In this document: positions 1-8,111 of the stretch, piece by piece
Layout: each line of letters opens with the position of its first letter
How positions within the stretch are numbered: the first letter of the stretch is position 1
Assembly: GCA_045105075.1 (NCBI GenBank)
Contig: JBGCDD010000258.1
Location: 1-30,559 of the forward strand
Direction: 5' to 3'
Source: JBGCDD01 sp045105075
Lineage (GTDB): Bacteria; Pseudomonadota; Alphaproteobacteria; Rhodobacterales; Rhodobacteraceae
DNA: 30,559 nucleotides
Position numbers and translations under genes: made by a program
The notes under the pieces: model-generated
Seen by the model: the letters and a program-made list of their open reading frames with translations, nothing else
The model's database searches: none
What the model was told of the DNA's origin: nothing

Positions 1-1460
1 CCGCCGATAACGTTCTCGATCTCTGAGAAAGTTCTGCCGTATTGATCGGTGCCCGTGTTCAAATTGACGTCATAAGCCCAGGCTTGAGCAGCACTTTCAT
101 CAATTTGATAGGTGTCTGTGCCATCCCCACCAATCAAAACCTCGTTGATGCCAAAATCTGCTAGGATCGTGTCATCGCCCGCGCCGCCATCAATTGTATC
201 GTTGCCCGCCCCCCCGGTGAGGAGGGCATTGGCGTCGTCACGGTGCAGGGTGTCGACGCCGGTGGTCGCGGTGACAGAAAAAAAGCACGCGCCGCCCAGC
301 AGACTATCACCTGCACCTGCGAAATCAGACCCTCTTAGCGTGTCGTTGCCAGCACCACCCGAAACGGTCACGGGACTTTCATACAACATATCAAGACTGT
401 CGGCCTGATCCGTAAGAATGATGTTTTCAATCTCGCTGAAATTGAGCGTGTCACCTGCGACAATGATGTCGGTCCCGGCATTTGCAACATGGGCGCCGGA
501 AATGCCTGTGGTCAGCGCGCTGAAATCAATCCTGTCGTGATCTGTCCCGCTCGACACGCCTTCGCCGCCAATAATGGTGTCGTTGCCGAAACCGTCTTCG
601 ACGAGGACCATATCGGGGTCATCACCCAGATCGATCAGATCCGCGCCGGTGCCACCTGTTACTGTGGCGCTACCGTCGTATTGATAGATCCTGTCATCGC
701 CCGCGCCGCCATCGATGGTGTCTGCGCCATTATCGGCTTCGATTGTGTCGTTGCCCACACCGCCCGTGATCGTGTCATTGCCACTAGAGCCAAATAAAGA
801 GTCGTTGCCACCCTCGCCGTGAATTTCGAGATTTGAGTCTATGTACCAGCCGTAAACGGAATCGTCCCCGTCGCCACCAAAGACCGTGTCATTGCCAACT
901 TGGGTGTAAATCTCGTCGTTCCCATTGCCGCCTGCCAGGTGATCATCCCCAAAGCCACCATAGAGCAGGTCCGCATCCGCGCCGCCTTCCAAAGTGTCGT
1001 TGCCGGTGCCGCCGTCAAGCCTGTCGTCGCCAGATCCACCGACGATGCTGTCATTGTCTGCATCGCCATAAAGCGAATCGTTTCCGGTGAAGCCGACCAA
1101 CGTGTCATTGCCCGCGCCGCCATCTATAGTGTCTTCGCCAGCGTTGCCGGTTGCCTGATCATCACCTGCACCCAGTTGAATGTCGTCATTGCCGGCACCG
1201 CTGGTGAAAACCGTGAAGAACGCAAGCTCGGTACTGCCGCCAAGTACGACGTCACTTAGACCGCCAAAACTGCTATCGCTGACCGTGAAAATGGTCGCGC
1301 CGTCCGACACTGCCATGACGCCGGAATCGGCATCTGTGGTGACAGAATAAGTGCTGGGCAGGGAGACAAAATTCAGTTCGTGACCACTGCCGGATTCGTT
1401 GATCGCGTTCCAGAAAGCGACGTTGTTCCAATTGGACGTTGTGACGGTGTAGGTGGTCAT
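1..1460 (-). CDS. RTX / hemolysin-type calcium-binding repeat protein (partial, C-terminus off the left edge)
   Basis: Reading the minus strand from the ATG at 1460 gives an open frame of 486 codons that runs off the left edge of the window. The first ~75 residues (starting MTTYTVTTSNWNNVAFW) form a non-repetitive head domain. After it come many glycine/aspartate nonapeptides of the GGxGxDxxx type, for example GGAGNDTL, GGSGDDRLDGG, GGTGNDTLEGG and GGDGDDSVYG. In known RTX proteins these bind calcium in a parallel beta-roll and the protein leaves the cell through a type I secretion system using a C-terminal signal, which lies outside this window. No catalytic domain is visible in the part seen. 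A GAGGGG ribosome-binding site lies about 8 bases before the start, and the start codon overlaps the stop of a small upstream frame (ATGA). The family assignment is secure; the role (surface layer, adhesin or enzyme) is unknown. Confidence 0.9.
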   Translation of the reverse strand, partial: MTTYTVTTSNWNNVAFWNAINESGSGHELNFVSLPSTYSVTTDADSGVMAVSDGATIFTVSDSSFGGLSDVVLGGSTELAFFTVFTSGAGNDDIQLGAGDDQATGNAGEDTIDGGAGNDTLVGFTGNDSLYGDADNDSIVGGSGDDRLDGGTGNDTLEGGADADLLYGGFGDDHLAGGNGNDEIYTQVGNDTVFGGDGDDSVYGWYIDSNLEIHGEGGNDSLFGSSGNDTITGGVGNDTIEADNGADTIDGGAGDDRIYQYDGSATVTGGTGADLIDLGDDPDMVLVEDGFGNDTIIGGEGVSSGTDHDRIDFSALTTGISGAHVANAGTDIIVAGDTLNFSEIENIILTDQADSLDMLYESPVTVSGGAGNDTLRGSDFAGAGDSLLGGACFFSVTATTGVDTLHRDDANALLTGGAGNDTIDGGAGDDTILADFGINEVLIGGDGTDTYQIDESAAQAWAYDVNLNTGTDQYGRTFSEIENVIG

Positions 1461-1663
1461 CCGGCCATCCCCTCACCAAGCGTGGCGCTTTCGCCAGCCA
1501 AGGGTTCCGGTGTCAGCGTCCGGACTTGGCTGTAAAACGGCGCGCCCACATTGCCTGTCATTCGACCAACAAGCGACGCGGCGTATTTTGCCACAAAATG
1601 CGCCTGGATCGGATCAATCGACGTAAAATTATCCCAGAAATGGACGCCATATGGTGGGGCCAT
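1457..1663 (-). CDS. small hypothetical ORF overlapping the RTX start by ATGA
   Basis: A 68-codon frame starts MAPPYGVHFWDNF and ends GEGMAG. Its TGA stop shares bases with the ATG of the RTX gene, the arrangement expected for translational coupling. The composition looks protein-like (FTSIDPIQAHFVAKYAASLVG), but I recognise no family. A stop codon lies two codons upstream of the ATG. Another frame just upstream (about 1664-1740) also reads plausibly, with the segment LQEPAFDVVNSGSPFNSNW, so this may be the 3' end of a longer gene that has been frameshifted. A remnant is as likely as a functional gene. Confidence 0.25.
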   Translation of the reverse strand: MAPPYGVHFWDNFTSIDPIQAHFVAKYAASLVGRMTGNVGAPFYSQVRTLTPEPLAGESATLGEGMAG

Positions 1664-1997
1664 CGGTCAATCCAGTTGCTGTTGAACGGCGAACCAGAGT
1701 TGACCACGTCGAACGCTGGCTCTTGCAAGGCTGTGTTGGCGCGTGATCTGCGGCGGTGCTTTGGTCGTGGCCGCAACCTACGGTGATGTTGAAAACTGAA
1801 ACCCCGGCTCTGGCGCCAATCAAAGGTGAGGGCGATCCCACGGGTTGTTTCATCCAGCCAGAACCAGATCGAGCTTTGATCAGATGGGTGCTAGATTGCC
1901 CGAACAAATCAAACCCACAACCACCGCCGGACCCGTTGATCAGGGTCCAAAGAACGCAATCATTCCAAGTGGAAGTTGTTGCAAAATGTACAATCAT
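1629..1997 (-). pseudogene. degenerate duplicate of the RTX head domain
   Basis: This 122-codon minus-strand frame begins MIVHFATTSTWNDCVLW. Placed without gaps against the start of the neighbouring RTX protein (MTTYTVTTSNWNNVAFW), it matches at 12 of the first 26 positions by eye, including the initiator Met, TTS, WN, W, IN and SG..G. A weaker resemblance continues to around residue 75 (GVSVFNITVG against GATIFTVSDS). No GGxGxD repeats follow; the frame degenerates and stops. The simplest reading is an ancient tandem duplication of an RTX gene of which only the decayed head remains. A functional short head-only protein is possible but less likely, because no good ribosome-binding site precedes the ATG. 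Confidence 0.5.
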
Positions 1998-2341
1998 TGT
2001 CAGCTCAGTCCAGGCAGCCAGAAACGGCTTTTTAACTCAGGACATTTAACTGACGCTGAAAGCTGGTCTGATTTTTTGGGCTCAATTTGAATAGACCAGG
2101 TCGACATTGGCAAATTCTCCGACATTGGCGTCGGGTTGGTTTTCCAGTCAACTTTGCACTGTTAGTCATGACCGAGCGGATGCCCGATGGCATCGCAATA
2201 TGCCATTTTGGTGATCGTGAAGATGTGCGAGACCAAGCTCCTTTCGGGTAACAAGACCTGATGATCCTGTCCGATCGTGCGCCGTGCAAATCCTGTGAAC
2301 AGGATCACAGCGTGGCATCAAACGCCGCAGTTTCATCCGGA
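1998..2341. other. non-coding or decayed stretch between the RTX relic and the cyclase gene
   Basis: About 340 bases contain only short frames of non-protein-like composition on either strand. I see no recognisable gene here. The only structure noted is the dyad at 2290-2305 near the end of the large cyclase gene. Confidence 0.5.
2290..2305. promoter_or_regulatory. inverted repeat ATCCTGT-GA-ACAGGAT
   Basis: This is a perfect 7-base inverted repeat with a 2-base centre, 37 bases past the stop of the large minus-strand cyclase gene. The centre is too short for a good RNA hairpin and no T-run follows on the minus strand, so a protein-binding site is somewhat more likely than a terminator. Chance occurrence cannot be excluded. 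Confidence 0.25.
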
Positions 2342-5300
2342 CTATGGCTTGACGACAAACACAGGCCAGCGGCCAGGCACGCCTTTTAAGACATGGATCC
2401 CGCGATCCTCAAAGTCATAGACCGAGCCAAGCATCAATTGACGGGTCAGGTCAGAGGTCAAAACCTGTCCGCCTTCCGCCAAGTCCATGATACGTGCGGC
2501 GATCACCACGCCAAGTCCCGAAACATCCTCGCCGCGCCGCTCGATTTCGCCGGTGTGCATGCCGAACCGAACCTCGAGATCAAGAGACGCCAACAGGGCG
2601 CGCAAGGCTTGTGCGCACTCCATCGCATCGGTGGGCGCAGAAAATGTCGCCAGGATGCCATCGCCGGTGAACTTCACCAGGGTACCGCCTCGATTGGCCA
2701 CCTGTTCTTTGCAGATATCGTCATGTTGGTTCATCAATTCGCGCCAGGCGGTGTCACCGATGCGGGCTTGAAAAACGGTGGAGTCAACCAGATCGGAGAA
2801 CAACACCGTAGCCAGCATGCGCGAGCGGATCACCTGGATGAACTCATCACTCAGCGAATGATCGCGGGTCTGCGCGGCACGATCAATCAGTGTTTCGCGC
2901 AAAGCCATAGCGTCGTCATAGGGCAGCAAGGTTGCCAGTAACAGATAAACCCCGCGAAACCGTGCGTCCTGCAGAAATTCGGCCTGACGTGAGGGGTCGT
3001 TGAGAAACGCGTGGTACAGGAAGAAGTCCATGATCTTGTCGTGACGAAACGCATACACAACGGTTGTGCTGCTGGCACTTGGTACAAACATGCGGTGCTG
3101 AACCATACGCTTGAGTTCGTTGGGAAATTCATCTTCGTCAAACTGGTTTTGATCGGCCAGCCGCAACGCAAAACTGCGTTCGCTAAAGGCATGAAGCGGG
3201 AACTTGCGCCCCGCGTTTCGCCTGGCGAAATCCTCGGTCATGATCTGATATTGCTGCTGTCTCAGATCCAAAAGGTTCGGATCTTTGGCGCGGGCGATCA
3301 TGTCCGCAACAGTGGTCAGATCCATCGGGTTGGACAATGCACGCATCACCGCCTGACCGTGTTCGCCGTCTGTACTGCCCAGATTTTTCTGGACATAGTT
3401 CTGACAGGCAGTGTCATAGGCGGCGCCAACAACCGTGGCGTCATCGGGCAAATTGGTCCCGCGCATCTGCAAAAACGCTTGGATTTGATCGCGCGACAGG
3501 GGCTCCAGCACACAGTTGCGTGCGCGCGTTGGCGGCGTCCACTCCATCGGCTGGGTGGCCAGCAGCAGGTTGCCCTGGAACTGATCTTCGGCAAAGGCCA
3601 GAATGCGGGTGTGGGTCAGCGCGGACACTTCGTTTAGCCCATCAACGACCACATCAAGCGCGCCCGCCATCACCAACTGCCGCAAAAACCGGGGATCGCG
3701 GGCAAAACAGGCGTGTTTGCTTTGCACCGCCGCAAGGACACCCCCTTGGCATTTGGCGGCCGGCACAAACACAACCGGCCGGCGCGATGTCGCCAGCAAG
3801 AACTGAAGGAACATGGTTTTGCCCAGCCCAGATTCGCCTTCCAGCACGATCTGACCGGTAATGGCAGGCAATGCATCAACAAGCGGTTGTGGGCTTGCAC
3901 CGGTGCCAATGCGCGCGCGCGAACCTTTGAAATAGTGGCTTGGGTCAAAATCAGCCAGCGCCGCGTCGTTCAACAGCTCTGCGCGAAACGGCGCCATTAT
4001 GCGGCGGCGCGCACCGGGAACCGAAACGATCAGCAAATTCACGTACCCCAAGCCACCAAGCGTCCGCACCCAGGGGGTCCAGAAGAACACCTTCTGGATC
4101 GGGCGCGAAAATGGATAGATCAGGAGCAAAAATCCCCAGAACAGACCGTGGACCGCGATAATCCAAATGCCGCTGTTGAACAGTTGCACCGAAAAAGCGC
4201 GGTTGATTTCGCGCGTCAAAACCGAGTTCACCGCCGTATCATCAGCGCTGTCAAAGCTGGTTTTCAGTTGGCGCAGCAGGGCCTGGTTGCCGCTTCGCCA
4301 ATTTGGATGACCCAGTATCGCAATCACAGCGTCGCCCGCTTCGCGTTGCAGGCGCGGAAAGGCAGCCAGTCCGCCATACTCCCGATGCAATTGCTCCAAT
4401 TGAGTGTTCAGGCTTTGTTGCGTTGGCTGAAGCGTGCGTTTGAACCGATCATCTGGTTCACCCAAAAGCGCGACAAGATTGTGTTGTGGGGCGGTCACAG
4501 CCAGAAAGTTGGCCCACAAACGCAGCCGAACGCGGCCCTCGACCCGGTCATGGGTCTGATCCAGGATGCCCAGCAGTGTTTTGGTGCTGATCGGGACGTT
4601 TGTGTGCAACAAGCGATCCAGCGAAACACCCGCCGCTTCGCGCACCAGCCAAGGCGCGCTGAAATCGCCCAGCACAAACAGTAGCGCCGGAATGGCGCGC
4701 GCGCGGGCACTACCGTTGAAGTTGCCCAAGGCCATCGCTGCCTCGCGGCGAATATCAGGCGCTTTGGCGAATTTCGTGGCCGCAACCAGGGCCCTGACGG
4801 CGCCGTCCGATGGAGACTCTAGGCGCCCCAAAGCCCGCGCGGCGGCTTGTTTCATCCCAAACCCAGTGTCCTGGGCGGTCAGTTTTGCGCTCAGTCCGGT
4901 GCTGGCTGCGGGCGGCGTCGCAGTGCCAAATCGCGCCATTGCGCGCGCGGCGGCGTGTTGTAGCGTCGGGTCGGGTTGATCCAGCGCGTCGAGCAGCGCC
5001 GGCACTGTGATGTCGGGAAACTCTGCGCCAATGGCGCCCAAAGCATCAATCGATCTCAGACGCGCATCAAAGCCAAGCCGATCGCCAGAGGCGGACGCCA
5101 AAGCAACAATGATCTGCTTTGGCACTGCGATTTTCATACGCCGCAAGGTTCGGGCCGCTGCGTTGCGATGGTCCGCCGAGGTGGGGCGTTCAAGCTGTTC
5201 GTGAAGCAAGGCAAACACGAGCGCCGGGGCATGCTCTGCGATTTGCACCAGCGCTTTTTCCGCCACCTGGCGAATGTCCCGATTGGGATCGACAAAAGCG

Positions 5301-6490
5301 CGCAACAGGGCCTGCATCGCAGGTTCAAGCGGTTCAGACAGGATCTGTCCCAGCGCGGTCAGAGCCGCCAGACGCACCACCACAGCCCGCCCGTCGGTGT
5401 CGATTTGCGCCGCATCCACCAGCGCGGGGATCGCAGCAATTGCGGCCTCGCCCATCGCACCAAGCGACTGCGCCGCAGCAACCCGCAAATACACATCCGT
5501 CTGGGTCGTGAGAACTTTGATCAGGGCGGCTTCGGCCTGCGGGGTCAACGCGGTCGCCAGCGTTTGCGCAGCTGTTTCGCGCAATGCATCAGGTTGGGTT
5601 GTGTCGCTGAGAACGCCAAGCACCATGGCCTGAACGGCGTTGTTTTCAGGCCCGCCCAGTTGCGCAAGCGCGACCAGCGCGGCTTGGCGCAAGGCCAACG
5701 GTTCGCTGAGATTTTCAAAAATCAGGGTCAGTGTAGGGCGCAGGCGGGCAAAGCTGGAACGCGGCATGGCCCCCAAAGCGCGCATTGCGGCACGGCGGTT
5801 CAGATCAGACTGGCTGTCGTCGCGCAACAGCAGATCCGTCAGCGGTGCAATCGCGGCGACCGCACCAAGCTGGCCCAAAATCTGCGCCGCACTTTGCGCG
5901 CGCATGTCGTCATTGTCTGCCAGGACCGCCACCAAAAAGGATGTGACACGGGCCGGTTTGGCGGTGCCAAGCTCAAACAGAGCGTCCCGGGCCGCCTGCC
6001 GCACGCGATCATCGCCATCGGTCAAGGCCTGGCCCAGACTTGGCAGCGCACTCTCGAGGTTGTGCATCCCGATCCTCCCCAATGCATGGGCGGCTTCTTT
6101 GCGAATGCTCCAGTCCCGCAGCGTTTGATCCAGCGCCTGTGCCAAAATGGGAACAGCACGGCCGGCTTTGCCCAGCTTGCCAACCTGACCAAGCGCAATC
6201 GCCGCGTAGCGGCGCACCTCCCATCCGTTTGAGGCATTCAACAGCTGCGCGGCCAAAATATTGATGGCGATGTCCGGGTTGGCGTGCTGCCAGAACCGGG
6301 TTGGCAATTCATGAACCGCGATGCGCAAATGATCACCGGGGCTGGTCGGCGTGAAAGTGGCCATCGCGGCGTCAAGCCAAGTGTTGCCAGGGGCATCCGC
6401 CGTCCCCGGCGTCGTCCAGACCAACAGGGCCGCAAAAACACCCGCCAGCGCGCGTGCTTTGCACCTGCCGGAGACGGAGAAAGTGGCCAT
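2342..6490 (-). CDS. HEAT-repeat / NACHT-like NTPase / class III adenylate cyclase fusion protein
   Basis: The protein has 1382 residues. Residues 1-33 look like a Sec signal peptide (hydrophobic LAGVFAALLVW, then TADA). About residues 50-640 are HEAT-like alpha repeats, recognised by recurring patterns such as VRRYAAIALGQVG, IRKEAAHALGRIG and LRVAAAQSLGAMG. A membrane segment lies at about 774-793 (IWIIAVHGLFWGFLLLIY), with a weaker hydrophobic stretch near 810-825 followed by ARRR. A P-loop NTPase follows, with Walker A GESGLGKT at 885-892 and a NACHT-like Walker B VVVDGLNEV near 947-955. The C-terminus (about 1226-1380) is a class III cyclase with metal ligands D1233 (FSD) and D1277 (TGDG), adenine-type lysine K1273 and D1322; the usual Asn of VNxAAR is Val1329. 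I infer periplasmic HEAT sensing, a cytoplasmic NTPase switch and cAMP output. It is the last gene of a three-gene operon, 11 bases after its neighbour. Confidence 0.88.
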   Translation of the reverse strand: MATFSVSGRCKARALAGVFAALLVWTTPGTADAPGNTWLDAAMATFTPTSPGDHLRIAVHELPTRFWQHANPDIAINILAAQLLNASNGWEVRRYAAIALGQVGKLGKAGRAVPILAQALDQTLRDWSIRKEAAHALGRIGMHNLESALPSLGQALTDGDDRVRQAARDALFELGTAKPARVTSFLVAVLADNDDMRAQSAAQILGQLGAVAAIAPLTDLLLRDDSQSDLNRRAAMRALGAMPRSSFARLRPTLTLIFENLSEPLALRQAALVALAQLGGPENNAVQAMVLGVLSDTTQPDALRETAAQTLATALTPQAEAALIKVLTTQTDVYLRVAAAQSLGAMGEAAIAAIPALVDAAQIDTDGRAVVVRLAALTALGQILSEPLEPAMQALLRAFVDPNRDIRQVAEKALVQIAEHAPALVFALLHEQLERPTSADHRNAAARTLRRMKIAVPKQIIVALASASGDRLGFDARLRSIDALGAIGAEFPDITVPALLDALDQPDPTLQHAAARAMARFGTATPPAASTGLSAKLTAQDTGFGMKQAAARALGRLESPSDGAVRALVAATKFAKAPDIRREAAMALGNFNGSARARAIPALLFVLGDFSAPWLVREAAGVSLDRLLHTNVPISTKTLLGILDQTHDRVEGRVRLRLWANFLAVTAPQHNLVALLGEPDDRFKRTLQPTQQSLNTQLEQLHREYGGLAAFPRLQREAGDAVIAILGHPNWRSGNQALLRQLKTSFDSADDTAVNSVLTREINRAFSVQLFNSGIWIIAVHGLFWGFLLLIYPFSRPIQKVFFWTPWVRTLGGLGYVNLLIVSVPGARRRIMAPFRAELLNDAALADFDPSHYFKGSRARIGTGASPQPLVDALPAITGQIVLEGESGLGKTMFLQFLLATSRRPVVFVPAAKCQGGVLAAVQSKHACFARDPRFLRQLVMAGALDVVVDGLNEVSALTHTRILAFAEDQFQGNLLLATQPMEWTPPTRARNCVLEPLSRDQIQAFLQMRGTNLPDDATVVGAAYDTACQNYVQKNLGSTDGEHGQAVMRALSNPMDLTTVADMIARAKDPNLLDLRQQQYQIMTEDFARRNAGRKFPLHAFSERSFALRLADQNQFDEDEFPNELKRMVQHRMFVPSASSTTVVYAFRHDKIMDFFLYHAFLNDPSRQAEFLQDARFRGVYLLLATLLPYDDAMALRETLIDRAAQTRDHSLSDEFIQVIRSRMLATVLFSDLVDSTVFQARIGDTAWRELMNQHDDICKEQVANRGGTLVKFTGDGILATFSAPTDAMECAQALRALLASLDLEVRFGMHTGEIERRGEDVSGLGVVIAARIMDLAEGGQVLTSDLTRQLMLGSVYDFEDRGIHVLKGVPGRWPVFVVKP

Positions 6491-6501
6491 GGTTTTGCGC
6501 C

Positions 6502-7116
6502 CTAGCTCTGGCGCGGCGCAAGTATTGAATAGGCGCTCATGGCCCCGGCAAAGGCCTCGTAGTGATCACGGGTTTCGCGCACGTTGGCCGCGACCTGCCA
6601 CATTCGACTGCGCGCCGCAGAAATGATATCATCCACGCGGATCTCGATGAAATCGCGTTTGGCGGCGTCAAAGGGCACCAGAGGCCGGGTGCGTCCCGAC
6701 GCCAATTTGGCCGAGCCCGTGGGCAGATTTGCCGACCGGTTTTGGCGCGCAAGCGCACGTGTTTCCCGCGCCGCATCATTCAATGCGGACTTTAACGCAC
6801 GGTAGCCTTTGATGCGCGGCACCAAGCGCGCGGTGAAGGCCATGCGGTCGCTCAGACAATCGAGGCTGTACTCTACGCGCGGCAGTTGTGCGCAAAACCG
6901 CGCCCCGCGTTCAATTTCGCTGACCAATGCGCTGGTGATCTGGGCGGTGGGCGCATTGGGCAGCGCCGGACGGCTGCCAAAGATGATCTTGGAGGGACCC
7001 AGATCATCAAAGTCAGAGGCATCCGAGCTGGTCTCGGGCATGACGGTTTCGCCGCCGCTGTGACCGACAATTGGCCACACGCAGAAAAGGAGAAAAAGAC
7101 AGGCGGAAGGTTTCAT
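6502..7116 (-). CDS. exported hypothetical protein, middle gene of the cyclase operon
   Basis: This is a 204-residue protein whose first ~20 residues (MKPSACLFLLFCVWPIVG) form a clear signal peptide, so it is probably periplasmic or membrane-associated. The mature part is rich in Arg and Ala and probably helical (for example FTARLVPRIKGYRALKSALND and ARETRALARQN), with Cys residues in the segment CAQLPRVEYSLDCLSDR. I recognise no family. The ATG at 7116 is preceded by AGAGGCG at a suitable distance. It lies 14 bases after the outer-membrane-like gene and 11 bases before the HEAT/NTPase/cyclase gene, so the three are almost certainly cotranscribed. A periplasmic partner or ligand-binding subunit for the HEAT domain is a reasonable guess but is inference only. 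Confidence 0.75.
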   Translation of the reverse strand: MKPSACLFLLFCVWPIVGHSGGETVMPETSSDASDFDDLGPSKIIFGSRPALPNAPTAQITSALVSEIERGARFCAQLPRVEYSLDCLSDRMAFTARLVPRIKGYRALKSALNDAARETRALARQNRSANLPTGSAKLASGRTRPLVPFDAAKRDFIEIRVDDIISAARSRMWQVAANVRETRDHYEAFAGAMSAYSILAPRQS

Positions 7117-7130
7117 AAAGCGCCTCTTGA

Positions 7131-7886
7131 TTAGTTGCCAAAGGGAATGCTGACACCGCCGCGCAGAATAACGCGCCGGTGGTCATTGTGATCAAAAGCA
7201 TCGGCGAGGGTCAGTCCAACAAACAGATTTTCACCGCGCCCAAGAACATTTGCAAATGTGTAATTCGCGCCAAAATGAAAGCTGCCATCCACGATTGCAA
7301 GGTTGGCGGATGTGGTGGGGTTGAAGAATAGCGCAGATGAAAATGAGTATGTGGTATCCGAAAAAAGATCCCGCAGGTCAGACTTTGCCGCAAGCGAAAA
7401 GCTGAGTTGCATTTGCCTGCCATCTGCGCGGCGCAAAATGGGCGCAACCGAAACAGCAACCTGAAACGTTTCGATGTTGCTTTGCGCATCGCCCCAGCCA
7501 GCAATGTTGCTGAAGGTCAGCGCGCCCTGAATTGGAACGCCAAAAATGCTTTGGCGGCGTGCGATCCGGGCCGAAAGATAGCCCGAGTCAGCAAATTCGT
7601 TGCTCAGCGACGTGATCACAGCAGCCGCGCGCACATTTACGTTTCGATCCACATCGCCAAAAGACACACCGATATTGGCCGAGCCATCCCAACTGTCATC
7701 GTCGCTTGCGCGTCTGTTGGTCAATGCGCCGCCCATAAAGAACGTCGCCCCTTGTGGTTGCAGACTGGTCAAAAGCTCCAGGTCGGACAACGCGTTTGAA
7801 TTGGTTTGCGCTTTGGCCCAACCCGGCAAAGCCAGAGACAGCAAAACGACGCAAGCCAGGGTTTCGCCCAAAAAGCGCAACCGCAT
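7131..7886 (-). CDS. probable outer-membrane beta-barrel-like protein, first gene of the cyclase operon
   Basis: From the ATG at 7886 the product has about 251 residues, with a signal peptide (RFLGETLACVVLLSLALPG, then WAKAQ). The mature protein alternates polar and hydrophobic residues in a way typical of beta strands (FFMGGALTNRRASDD, GSFHFGANYTFANVLG) and ends VILRGGVSIPFGN, similar to barrel-closing strands. No exact family is recognised. The start is uncertain: a TTG at 7913 has a better ribosome-binding site (GAGGTGG about 7 bases upstream) and would add a basic n-region, and the frame stays open to an ATG at 7976. The gene is 14 bases upstream of the next one, making it the operon leader. 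A surface protein cotranscribed with a signalling protein suggests envelope sensing or transport. Confidence 0.7.
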   Translation of the reverse strand: MRLRFLGETLACVVLLSLALPGWAKAQTNSNALSDLELLTSLQPQGATFFMGGALTNRRASDDDSWDGSANIGVSFGDVDRNVNVRAAAVITSLSNEFADSGYLSARIARRQSIFGVPIQGALTFSNIAGWGDAQSNIETFQVAVSVAPILRRADGRQMQLSFSLAAKSDLRDLFSDTTYSFSSALFFNPTTSANLAIVDGSFHFGANYTFANVLGRGENLFVGLTLADAFDHNDHRRVILRGGVSIPFGN

Positions 7887-8111
7887 TCGCGTCTGGTACC
7901 TAGGCCGCTTCAAGCTGTCACCACCTCGCACAAAGTCTTGTTGCATTGCAGTCCGGCGCCAATCACGCGCTTTCACGCAGGCCGCACTTCATACTTTGGC
8001 GCTTGGCTTGGCTGCGATCAAGCCTTTTGGGTGTTGGCCAGTGGCGATGCCGCAAGGGCCCAAACACAGGTCTGTGGCAACTCACGTCGCGCGAACGACC
8101 GTGCGCGACGA

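Noticed and set aside
241..310. Possible frameshift at the seven-T run in the RTX gene (near 277-284)
   Set aside because: The same frame carries RTX repeats on both sides of the run, so no net frameshift is needed.
489..1259. Long plus-strand open frames across the RTX gene (489-797, 900-1259)
   Set aside because: They are antisense shadows of the repetitive minus-strand RTX coding sequence; the minus-strand reading gives canonical GGxGxD repeats.
1..1460. The regular repeats as a CRISPR array or tandem DNA repeat
   Set aside because: The periodicity is at the protein level (nonapeptide Gly/Asp repeats) with divergent codons, and there are no unique spacers between identical repeats.
3713..6232. 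Large plus-strand open frames (3713-4684, 4976-6232)
   Set aside because: They run antisense to the HEAT/NTPase/cyclase gene, have biased low-complexity composition (many R, Q, H) and no ribosome-binding sites.
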